Below are positions 38,529-46,354 of a stretch of 59,864 nucleotides of DNA, piece by piece. Position numbers and translations under genes: made by a program. Source of the stretch: an uncultured Granulosicoccaceae bacterium (lineage in GTDB: Bacteria; Pseudomonadota; Gammaproteobacteria; Granulosicoccales; Granulosicoccaceae); contig CALKXD010000162.1 of NCBI GenBank assembly GCA_938003855.1, forward strand, positions 1 through 59,864, given 5' to 3'. Numbering within the stretch: the stretch's first letter is position 1; each line of letters begins with the position of its first letter. A model generated the notes under the pieces. It saw nothing but the letters and a program-made list of their open reading frames with translations, was not told the DNA's origin and searched no databases.

Positions 38529-38534
38529 ATTATA
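38529..38534 (-). promoter_or_regulatory. Candidate -10 of the dapC-dapD unit
   Basis: TATAAT on the minus strand, about 290 bases upstream of dapC and 30 bases before the small ORF. No good -35 element is seen at 16-18 bases. It is the only strong promoter element in the divergent region between dapC and the hydrolase gene. Confidence 0.4.
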
Positions 38535-38697
38535 AGCGCAAAGCCGCAGGTTGAATTCGGTTTCCGAAAACAAAATCGGGTCTTTCGGCGATAGACCTGC
38601 AATGCCGCGGATTGTCTGCGGATGAAACGGCATCCGACCCTGCAGGCCAGTCGATCAATCTCGTGTAAACCGGGTATAAACTTGTGAAAGGTAATCT

Positions 38698-40173
38698 ATG
38701 AATCGTCTGAACACCGCGCTGGTATCTGTTGTGTTATGGCTGAGTGGCGGTCAGTTGATTGGTGTGGCGCAAGCACAGCAAACTGATATTTTCAGTACCG
38801 ATGATCTATTGCAGTCGATCGGTACGGCGCTGGGCTGCGAGCTCAGTAGTACGCTGATGGCCGATATGACCGTCAACCCACTGTACAGCGCCGCGGGATT
38901 GCAGTGCTTGCCGTCTAACCCCGGTGCCTCGGGCGCTTTTTTCACGGATGAGGCCTGCCGTAATGAGATAGCGTTTGCGGCCACCAGCCAGCAGCAATTT
39001 TGTGCAGAGGCCATTGACCGGACTAATCTGGGTAATGGGGCGACGGTGGTTGAGGGCCGGTGGACACTGTCGCCAGGTACCCGTTATGACGTTGGCGCAG
39101 CATCGCTCACGGGACTCAAGCAGCCTTATCGCACGAGTCAGATCTACCGCCGTGTAAACCGCGGTACCGGTGATTGCCTGCTGGAGATGCGCATCTATAA
39201 AAACATGCCTGGCGCCACAGGCCAGCGTCCATTGATTGCTTTGCATGGTGGTAGCTGGAGCAGCCGCGGCTTTGGTGCGTTTGGGATCGAGGCGACTGTG
39301 GCGCATTACACCGACCAGGGTTTTACCGTGTTCGCACCGTTCTATCGGTTACTCGGTGATTCAGCCGCTGGCCCGCAGTGCAATGATGCAACTCTGCCGC
39401 AGATTGTTGACGATATCGAAGCCGCTCTCGATTGGGTCGAAGTACAGGCGCCGCAATACGGTGCCAGCGGCAAGCCGATAGTATTCGGGCAGTCTGCCGG
39501 TGCCCATCTGGCATTGTCGCTGGCCGTTAATCAGTCGCCGAGGGTGGCAGGAGCGGTGCTGCTTTATCCGCCAACGGACTTTGAGCATTTTGTCCTGCAA
39601 GCTCGAAGCGGGGAGTACACAAACCAGCAAGGCCTGAATATTTTATCGAAGGTCCTCGGTGAAGAGGCTGGCGATGCTGACATCAGCCAATCGCCTATTC
39701 CTGAAAACACGTTTCCCGCGATTGTAGCGCCGCGGCCCGATGGTTTCCCGCCGATGTTTATCGTGCATGGAATGGCCGATGAATTAGTGTTGCCGGATCA
39801 GTCGCTGCGGTTGTGTAACGCACTGGCAGGAACAGCGTTAGATCAACCGGTGCCGGACACTGCCGGTTTATCGCTGGTCGTGGACTGTGGCGTCCATAGT
39901 GAATTGCACCTGTTTAGCGAAGGTAAACACGCGCTTGATATTTGCTTGTCGACAAACGCACTGCTGGGTGAGAGTTGCCTGTCTGGAAGCGCGCAAAGCA
40001 AAGCGCTGATCGCGGCGACGCTCAAAGACGCCAGCCGTTGGTCGGCTGAGATTGCTGCGCGTGCCCCCGCCAGTCCAGTGGGTGGCGGAGGCGTGGCGGC
40101 GTTCTGGGTACCGGTCCTGCTTGTTGGCCGCCACCGGAGAATGGTAGCGGCTGATAAAGGTCAGTACAGGTAA
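38698..40173 (+). CDS. Secreted alpha/beta hydrolase with glycine-rich C-terminal anchor
   Basis: A 491-residue exported carboxylesterase-like protein. A signal peptide covers about 1-26 (ending VAQAQ). The hydrolase core has the oxyanion block LHGGSW (about 182-187), nucleophile S266 in GQSAGAH, an aspartate region in VHGMADE and a C-terminal histidine near VHSELHLFSEGKHA. Several cysteines suggest disulfides. The last 34 residues are a Gly tract (462-465), a hydrophobic stretch and an RHRR cluster, like GlyGly-CTERM signals processed by rhombosortase. AAGG lies 8 bases before the ATG. The stop abuts the convergent L,D-transpeptidase stop with no spacer. Substrate unknown. Confidence 0.85.
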   Translation: MNRLNTALVSVVLWLSGGQLIGVAQAQQTDIFSTDDLLQSIGTALGCELSSTLMADMTVNPLYSAAGLQCLPSNPGASGAFFTDEACRNEIAFAATSQQQFCAEAIDRTNLGNGATVVEGRWTLSPGTRYDVGAASLTGLKQPYRTSQIYRRVNRGTGDCLLEMRIYKNMPGATGQRPLIALHGGSWSSRGFGAFGIEATVAHYTDQGFTVFAPFYRLLGDSAAGPQCNDATLPQIVDDIEAALDWVEVQAPQYGASGKPIVFGQSAGAHLALSLAVNQSPRVAGAVLLYPPTDFEHFVLQARSGEYTNQQGLNILSKVLGEEAGDADISQSPIPENTFPAIVAPRPDGFPPMFIVHGMADELVLPDQSLRLCNALAGTALDQPVPDTAGLSLVVDCGVHSELHLFSEGKHALDICLSTNALLGESCLSGSAQSKALIAATLKDASRWSAEIAARAPASPVGGGGVAAFWVPVLLVGRHRRMVAADKGQYR

Positions 40174-41880
40174 CTATCCGCTGGAGACCACAATATTTTC
40201 TGCGCTGTCAATCGCGTAATTCTCAGCATCGGCGTATAACATCTTGTCTTTGTCCTGTGCCTCTCGCGCCCTTTTGTCGTGACCATAGATGTCCGCTCTG
40301 AACTGGGTCTTGCCGTTCTCGTCGAGCCACGCTGTCTGGTAGGTCAGATGAACGGGCAGTTTGCGATCCAGCACAATGGTGGTTGTTGATTTTCGACCCA
40401 GACGTGCGTCTATTTCTACATCGCTGCGCCCGTCGTTCTGCAAGAGTAGTTTTGCCAGCGCAAAAGGTTTCTCCAAGCGTATACAACCGTGACTATAGGC
40501 ACGCTGCGTTTTTGCAAACAGTTTTTTTGCGTTAGTGTCGTGCAGATAAATACTGTAGTCATTGGGAAACATAAATTTTATGTCGCCCAGTGCGTTGGTT
40601 TTACCGGGAAGCTGCCTTAAGCGGTAGCTGGAAAGGAAATTTCTAGGGTGCTTGTCATAGAAATCGAGACTGCTTATCGGAACCGACTTTTCCGTGTCCA
40701 GCGAAATTGCCTCGAATCGCCGGTTGGCTAAATAACCCGGGTTGGCGAGTTCCTTGGGCAATAGCTCTCGGGTAATACTGCTCGGAACATACCAGGACGG
40801 GTTCACCACCAGGTGCTCCATTTCATCGGAGAACAACGGTGTCCGGTTTTTAGGTTTCCCGACCACCACCTTCATGTTCATTGCCACTTGGTTGTTGAGA
40901 GTGACATCGAGATCGAAGCCCGGAACGTTCACAATGATGTTGGAGTCTGTGTCCGATCGGGTAAGCCAGCGCCAGCGATCCAGATTCATATGCAGCTGTG
41001 CTATCCGCTTGTGCAGAGGGATGTTCAGTTCAGAGGTTGTCACCGGGCCGAGTACACCGTCCGGATCAAGTCCGTGGCGACTCTGGAAATCGGTCAGACC
41101 ACCGAATACGGCCAGATTAAATATGTCGCCGTCGTCCACCGAACTCTCCAGCAGATCACCTGATTCAATTAACCGCCGTTTTAACAGCGGTATGCGGCTG
41201 TCTGTTTCACCGAATTCCAGTGCGGGGCCTTTGGGTATTTCTGTCCAGCCGCCATTAGCGGCCATAACGTAGTGGGCATGCAGGCTATCCAGTAAGCCTT
41301 TGTAACGTCTATGATGCGGTTCCAGTTCATCGATGGTTTGACGGAAAGAATGGTTTCCGGAGAAAAACTCACTGGCGATAGAGTGGACATCGATATTGCC
41401 TTCCTTGAGATCCCATCCGGAGCTTGCGTGATCCTGCCGTAGATTGCCGTGGGCGATATCATCGAAGTAGGTATAGAGCGCGTCAGTCATAATGATTTCA
41501 AAATGAACGCGGTGCTCCGGCTTTTTCCCTTTTGCCAGTTGGTTCAGCAAGCGGCTGTAGTATTTAGACGCATCAAGCCCTATCAATTGTGCGGAAGCGA
41601 GTTTTTTCAGTACCGCCTTGCTGGTCGAGGTAGGCCTGTTGTTTTCGATCCAGAGCGGCACAAATCCACGTTGCTGGTAGATCCAGGTCAGTTCGGTCTT
41701 ATAGCGCAGCTTGACACTACCGATGCTGTTTCGGCCTGAAGTAGTAAAAAATTGCTTTAGAAAATCATTGCTGGCTGTTTCACGTGCAAAAGCAGGTGCA
41801 GTCAATGACAATGGCAGCACGGTGGCGGCGGCAAGCGCCGCGGTAGATTTGAGTACATCCCGTCTTGTGGTTGATTTCAT
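40174..41880 (-). CDS. L,D-transpeptidase, YcbB/LdtD type, Tat-like signal
   Basis: Forms 3-3 crosslinks in peptidoglycan. The 568-residue protein has an N-terminal export signal with TTRRDVLKS followed by an Ala/Leu hydrophobic stretch ending APAFA, a twin-arginine type pattern. A scaffold domain follows, then a peptidoglycan-binding segment (about 225-290, DFQSRHGLDPDGVLGPVTTSEL), and the YkuD catalytic domain (about 310-500) with HDT and SHGCIRLEKPF, nucleophile C466. The size and order fit YcbB. Upstream bases are A-rich without a ribosome site. A second, leaderless YkuD enzyme lies at 13390. Confidence 0.9.
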   Translation of the reverse strand: MKSTTRRDVLKSTAALAAATVLPLSLTAPAFARETASNDFLKQFFTTSGRNSIGSVKLRYKTELTWIYQQRGFVPLWIENNRPTSTSKAVLKKLASAQLIGLDASKYYSRLLNQLAKGKKPEHRVHFEIIMTDALYTYFDDIAHGNLRQDHASSGWDLKEGNIDVHSIASEFFSGNHSFRQTIDELEPHHRRYKGLLDSLHAHYVMAANGGWTEIPKGPALEFGETDSRIPLLKRRLIESGDLLESSVDDGDIFNLAVFGGLTDFQSRHGLDPDGVLGPVTTSELNIPLHKRIAQLHMNLDRWRWLTRSDTDSNIIVNVPGFDLDVTLNNQVAMNMKVVVGKPKNRTPLFSDEMEHLVVNPSWYVPSSITRELLPKELANPGYLANRRFEAISLDTEKSVPISSLDFYDKHPRNFLSSYRLRQLPGKTNALGDIKFMFPNDYSIYLHDTNAKKLFAKTQRAYSHGCIRLEKPFALAKLLLQNDGRSDVEIDARLGRKSTTTIVLDRKLPVHLTYQTAWLDENGKTQFRADIYGHDKRAREAQDKDKMLYADAENYAIDSAENIVVSSG

Positions 41881-42098
41881 TTTATTTTTATTATTCTTTT
41901 TATGACGCCACAGCCTGGACTCAACATACGAGTGCGTCGTGAAGGCAGGGGGGTTATCGGCGTGACTTGCTGTCCTTTAAGGGGCAGTTACTTTCTGCAT
42001 GTCACCGAGAGTCTGAGGGATGCTGTGGAACAGCTTGTTTTGCAAGTAATAGTGCGTTTAAAAAAGAGGGGCAAAGTGGCGGGAAATACTGATAAATA

Positions 42099-43070
42099 AT
42101 GGGGGATTTGACGCGAATTGATCAAAAATGGTGCAGCAGGGCTGATGTTGATGTGCAAATTCTGCATACCGAGCGGCATACCTGTCAGGCCATAGGCAAT
42201 AAGCAATACAAGCTTGCTGGCAACCTAGCGGAGTGGCGTCGCCGTGGTGTCGAGAAAGTGCTGACTTTCGGGGGAGCCTGGTCCAATCACCTGCACGCAT
42301 TTGCACTAATGGGGAAATTGACCGGCTTGCAAACTGTCGGTGTTGTGAGGGGGGAAGAACAGGTTGAAAACAGCCTGCTGCAATCAGCACGCATGGCCGG
42401 CATGCAGTTGCATTTCGTTAGTCGCGGCGAGTATCGACGTCGCAATGAAACCGGTTATTGTCAGGAGTTGTGCGGACAACTCGAATGTGACACCTGGCTT
42501 CCCGAAGGCGGTTCCAACACAACGGCAGTAAACGGATGCAAGGAAATCACCGCGTTGCTGCAACACGATGCTTGTCAGAACTCTGTCTCGGTCTTTGCTT
42601 TGCCGGTTGGAACCGGGGCGACATTGGCAGGGGTGGCTTGCGGGTTGCGCGATAACCAGCGCGCCATCGGTTTTCCGGTCGTCAAGGATGCGTCCGTGAC
42701 GGACCGGGTAGCGCGCTGGGTGGCGATGAACTCCAGCGACACGCATACCTGTCGATGGTCAATGTGGCGTGAGTCGGTTATGCCGTCCTACGGTAAAGTG
42801 AATCGCCAACTGCTCGACTTCATACTGGCATTTTTCGACGATACCGGTGTAGTGCTCGATCCCGTCTATACCGCCAAGGTGATGCGAGTGGTGTTGAGTG
42901 AACAGTTTCTGCAAACTCTGCCGGCCAACAGCAGAGTTATATTTGTTCACACGGGCGGGTTGATTGGTGCCTACGGCTACAAAAGACAGTTTGAACAGTG
43001 TACCGATAGGCAGTTAGTCACCCGCTACTTATCCACGGTGCAGCAACTGACCGGTCTGGAGATCAGTTAG
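42099..43070 (+). CDS. PLP-dependent ACC deaminase / D-cysteine desulfhydrase family protein
   Basis: Fold-type II PLP enzyme of the family that includes 1-aminocyclopropane-1-carboxylate deaminase and D-cysteine desulfhydrase. The 323-residue protein keeps the PLP lysine region GNKQYKLAGNL and the loop GGAWSNHLHAFA, plus the C-terminal FVHTGGLIGAYGY. It differs from well-studied members, which have GNKxRKLEF and GGxQSNHxR, so substrate cannot be assigned. A 65-residue frame upstream ends at its start (TAATG), possibly chance. It is divergent from the L,D-transpeptidase gene, 218 bases away. Confidence 0.85.
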   Translation: MGDLTRIDQKWCSRADVDVQILHTERHTCQAIGNKQYKLAGNLAEWRRRGVEKVLTFGGAWSNHLHAFALMGKLTGLQTVGVVRGEEQVENSLLQSARMAGMQLHFVSRGEYRRRNETGYCQELCGQLECDTWLPEGGSNTTAVNGCKEITALLQHDACQNSVSVFALPVGTGATLAGVACGLRDNQRAIGFPVVKDASVTDRVARWVAMNSSDTHTCRWSMWRESVMPSYGKVNRQLLDFILAFFDDTGVVLDPVYTAKVMRVVLSEQFLQTLPANSRVIFVHTGGLIGAYGYKRQFEQCTDRQLVTRYLSTVQQLTGLEIS

Positions 43071-43201
43071 TGTTGCGGTGGCCGATGCGGTGCAAGCGGC
43101 TGGCGGCCGCAAAGCAGTACTCTAGAACCAGCAGCCTTGCAGCGAAGACACCGCGTTACGCTCAATAGTGCTCTTTATGTTATCCAGGGTAACTGCAGGC
43201 G

Positions 43202-43513
43202 CTATTTCCCAGGCAGGACCGTTGTCTGTTGGGCGCGCACGTGTTGCATGTAGTGATCCCGGTGCAGTTTGTATTGACGGTAATCAGCCAGGTAGGAGCG
43301 ATTGCACTGTTCATAGCCCGAGTGCAAATCCTGCTGGTTTTGGCATTCCGCGGTTCTGATAACATCGTAGGCGATTTTATACAGGGTCTGGCGGTGGGGA
43401 ATTTGGGCGGACATAGTGCAACCGCAAACACTTGCAAGACACCCGGTGAGGACAAGGTATCGAGAAATTTTTGCGTTGACCACAGAATATCCGCAAACCT
43501 TTATTTTTATCAT
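43202..43513 (-). CDS. Small probable lipoprotein, unknown function
   Basis: A 103-residue frame with a hydrophobic stretch (about 17-31) ending in cysteines (LTGCLASVCGC) that offer a lipobox-like site. The mature part is polar and Tyr/His-rich (TLYKIAYDVIRTAECQNQQDL, CNRSYLADYRQYK) with two cysteines that could pair. Codon choice agrees with neighbouring genes, while the opposite-strand frame looks like a mirror of it. I do not recognise the family. A later start (GTG at residue 11) is possible. It lies alone in the 669-base gap 43071-43739; the flanks hold only short inverted repeats (43591-43610). Confidence 0.6.
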   Translation of the reverse strand: MIKIKVCGYSVVNAKISRYLVLTGCLASVCGCTMSAQIPHRQTLYKIAYDVIRTAECQNQQDLHSGYEQCNRSYLADYRQYKLHRDHYMQHVRAQQTTVLPGK

Positions 43514-43739
43514 TGGTAGTTTGCGTGAAATCGGTAGTGGGGAAGATAGCGAATTCCGGCGAACGGTTTAATTACCAAATATTATGGTCGTCGTCTGATT
43601 CGCTAGACGATGGCTTGATGCAGTAGAATGGGCCAGCGGGTTACGCAATTCTGGTCTTATCGAGTGAGCTTTTGCTGCACGCCGCGAGAATACCAGCGAC
43701 ATTCGGGTTGCTGACGTTAAACTACTGCAGGAATACTTA

Positions 43740-44396
43740 ATGACTGTCCGACACGCCAGACTAGCTCGACTGCTGATTCTACCGCTTGCCTGTTTCACCG
43801 CGTCCTGTGCCTCGACTTACTATAACGCCTGGGAGAAAGCGGGTTACCATAAACGCGATATTCTTGTCAGCAGAGTAGAAAATACAAGAGATGCTCAGCA
43901 GGAAGCACAGGTTGAGTTCAAAGATGCGTTGGAGCAATTCGGTTCGATTATCGCAATTGAGAACACCGATCTCAAAACCGCATACGATAAATTATCCGCC
44001 GAATACGACGACAGTCTGGAGGCGGCGGAAACCGTGACTGATCGAATCGACAGTGTCGAAGCAGTGGCCGAAGCGCTGTTCAAAGAATGGGAAAAAGAGA
44101 TCGAGCAGTTTAGCAATCCTGACTACAAACGAAGCAGCACCAGCCAGTTGCGCGATACCCGCAGCCGCTACAGTGAAATGCTGGGGTCTATGCGACGTTC
44201 CGAAGCGAGCATGCAGCCGGTATTGCAAACCTTCAATGACAACGTGTTGTTTCTCAAGCACAACCTCAATGCACAGGCTATTGGCTCGCTGAAAGGGGAG
44301 TTCGCGTCGCTGCAGGATGACATCAGTGTGCTAATCAGGGAAATGAATCGGTCGATTGCCGAGTCTGACAAATTTATCGCTGAACTCCGCGGCTGA
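43740..44396 (+). CDS. DUF2959 family lipoprotein
   Basis: A 218-residue exported protein with a signal ending FTASC, a lipobox with cysteine about 23. The mature part begins YYNAWEKAGYHKRDILVSRVE, a signature of the DUF2959 family found in gammaproteobacteria. It is helical throughout with strong coiled-coil character (KTAYDKLSAEYDDSLEAAETV). Function is not known; an outer-membrane or periplasmic structural role is possible. AGGAA lies 8 bases before the ATG. Confidence 0.88.
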   Translation: MTVRHARLARLLILPLACFTASCASTYYNAWEKAGYHKRDILVSRVENTRDAQQEAQVEFKDALEQFGSIIAIENTDLKTAYDKLSAEYDDSLEAAETVTDRIDSVEAVAEALFKEWEKEIEQFSNPDYKRSSTSQLRDTRSRYSEMLGSMRRSEASMQPVLQTFNDNVLFLKHNLNAQAIGSLKGEFASLQDDISVLIREMNRSIAESDKFIAELRG

Positions 44397-44601
44397 TTGC
44401 CTGCCGGGCCACGCTGTGCGGTGGTTTGATCCCTGTTGTGTGTACGGTAAGCCCGTGCGCTCTGGCTTGTGAATGAGGTGCACAGCGTTAATGAAACACC
44501 CCAGAATTAACAAACGCTCATTCGATGATTGCGTCATCTGGCACAACAATGGAATTAGCGACTGTACCCTACCAGCATCATCCGTCGAGAATCGATACAC
44601 C

Positions 44602-45408
44602 ATGGCTGAAATCACTAATTACTCCGACAGTTTTCGCCGCGTTTGTGCGCGATTAACCACAGTCGGGTTTGCAACCGCGCTGGCTGCTACCACCATGACA
44701 CCGGTATCGGCGGATACAATCTTCGGGCTTTATGCCGGCGCCAATCTGTGGCAACCGGAATTCAATGGCACCATTGGTCAGTCTGAAAACAATTTCGACT
44801 TCTCCAGTGAGTTCAGTCAGGGAGACGCCGATAGTACGTCCCTGTATGTCGCCGTTGAGCACTTCCTGCCGTTACTGCCCAATGCGATGGTTCGCAGCAC
44901 TCCGGTCAACTGGACAGGTAACTCGGACGCGGCTAGTGGAACGCTTGGCGGGCTAGTTACGCTGAATGGTAATGTCGATGCCGTTGTCGATATCGACATG
45001 ACTGATTTCACGCTGTACTACGAAATTCTCGATAACTGGGTAAGCCTGGATGTGGGATTGACTGTCCGCAACATGGACGGCCAGGTAAGTGCCACTGAAA
45101 CGTCGACCAATTTGACCGATGCAGTCGACCTGGGCACCACGATACCCATGTTGTACGGGCATGCGCGTTTTGATTTGCCGTTCAGCGGATTGGCGCTTGG
45201 TGTGCGCGGTAATGCGATTGGCTACCAGGAAAGCAATTTGCTTGATGTGGAAGCCTATCTGCACCTTGAGGTTGATCTTCTGCCGGCAATCGATTTGGGC
45301 ATTCAAGGCGGGATTCGGCGTCTCAGTCTGGATATTGACGATCTCGATAACTGGAACTCTGATGCCACCTTCGATGGCGCCTACGTTGGCCTGACTTTGC
45401 ATTTCTAG
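44602..45408 (+). CDS. TIGR04219 family outer-membrane beta-barrel protein
   Basis: A 268-residue exported protein predicted to form a small beta-barrel. The signal peptide covers about 1-38 and ends PVSADT. The mature start IFGLYAGANLWQPEFNGTIG and the block NAMVRSTPVNWTGN fit the TIGR04219 family. Alternating hydrophobic strands follow, and it ends in aromatic GAYVGLTLHF, the terminal Phe being the outer-membrane assembly signal. ATG at 44602 is preferred; an in-frame ATG at 44473 adds 43 non-signal residues. Function unknown. Confidence 0.87.
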   Translation: MAEITNYSDSFRRVCARLTTVGFATALAATTMTPVSADTIFGLYAGANLWQPEFNGTIGQSENNFDFSSEFSQGDADSTSLYVAVEHFLPLLPNAMVRSTPVNWTGNSDAASGTLGGLVTLNGNVDAVVDIDMTDFTLYYEILDNWVSLDVGLTVRNMDGQVSATETSTNLTDAVDLGTTIPMLYGHARFDLPFSGLALGVRGNAIGYQESNLLDVEAYLHLEVDLLPAIDLGIQGGIRRLSLDIDDLDNWNSDATFDGAYVGLTLHF

Positions 45409-45568
45409 GACCGGCAGATTGGTCGGAACGGTGTCGGCCGTTGTTAACAACGTCAGGTGATAATTGACTAATCGACAAAACTGGCTAGCTTCTTTCTTGT
45501 AAATGCTCCCTGTGCTGGTGCGTTCGGTAATCCGTCGCCGCCAGACCGTGCAACACCAGGAGTGTACT

Positions 45569-46183
45569 TTGGCCTTAGCAGAACAAATACTGAGTAAAAC
45601 CGAGATTGACCGGCGCTTCGGTGAGCGACGTGTCTCTGAGCGGATTCCGGCCGACTTGTCGTTCAGGGTATCGGTGCTGAAGCCCAGCCAGCACGATCTC
45701 TACCTGAAAACCTTTGACGATTTGCGGCAGCGTTTTCTGATGTCCGTTGAGTATAACCGCCTGACACTTCTGGGCCGCAAAGCGTTGAACGATGCGCGGA
45801 TGCCTCAAGGGGAATTGGCCGTGTTTGCCGAGAGTATCGAGTTGCGTGTCGAAATGCTCGCTGGCCTGTCAGGGTTGGCGACCCACTCCGTCGGGATTCA
45901 GGAGCGCCAGCAGGTGCTTATCAGCGAGAGTGGAATCAAGTTTGACCATCCGCAGAACATTGAACCTAACAGCTTGATCTGCCTGCGCATGGCCAGCTAC
46001 CGCTCACCGATGCTGGCGTTGATTGCGCTCGCCAATGTTATGCATTGCAGTGTGGAGCGCGATGACAAAACCGGGGCTCATGTGGGTGTCGCCGCCCGCT
46101 TTGACAAAATCCACAGCGACGATCAGCAACAGCTGAAAACGTTTGTTGCTCTGCGTGAATCGCAGCTCAGACTGGCGGCCTGA
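45569..46183 (+). CDS. PilZ-like protein, atypical
   Basis: A 204-residue cytoplasmic protein. GERRVSERIPADLSF near the N-terminus gives the RxxxR part of a PilZ motif. A second block QVLISESGIKFDHPQNI matches the xxSxxG loop except that leucine replaces the usual Asp/Asn. The C-terminal VGVAARFDKIHSDDQQQLKTFV is typical of PilZ proteins that extend to one more helix. Cyclic di-GMP binding is possible but unproven. The TTG at 45569 is preferred because AGGAG lies 6 bases upstream; an ATG at 45503 has no ribosome site. A perfect 9-bp hairpin follows the stop. Confidence 0.68.
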   Translation: MALAEQILSKTEIDRRFGERRVSERIPADLSFRVSVLKPSQHDLYLKTFDDLRQRFLMSVEYNRLTLLGRKALNDARMPQGELAVFAESIELRVEMLAGLSGLATHSVGIQERQQVLISESGIKFDHPQNIEPNSLICLRMASYRSPMLALIALANVMHCSVERDDKTGAHVGVAARFDKIHSDDQQQLKTFVALRESQLRLAA

Positions 46184-46210
46184 TCATTTGGTTGATTAGT
46201 CCCAAATGAT
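46183..46210. repeat. 9-bp hairpin after the PilZ-like gene
   Basis: ATCATTTGG (46183-46191) and CCAAATGAT (46202-46210) are perfect reverse complements with a 10-base loop. The last stop-codon base is inside the first arm. There is no T-tract, so it may protect the mRNA end or be a weak terminator. Confidence 0.5.
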
Positions 46211-46354
46211 AGTTCTGCCGACCGCGTAAGCGTTAAAAAATAAAGACTTGACCTGTCAAACCGATAGGTCGCTGTAGAGACACAGACTCCTCAGTGGCAA
46301 CGATCCGTATGCACGTTTCAACCGGTGTACGAGACTAATCGCAGGACAAGATCA

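Noticed and set aside
38283-38633. 116-residue minus-strand frame between dapC and the hydrolase gene
   Set aside because: Arg/His/Pro-rich composition, no ribosome site, no recognisable domain, and it overlaps another candidate frame that has better start signals.
41902-42099. 65-residue plus-strand frame ending at the start of the PLP enzyme gene (TAATG)
   Set aside because: No ribosome site or recognisable features; the overlap of one base may be chance. It lies in the divergent promoter region of the L,D-transpeptidase.
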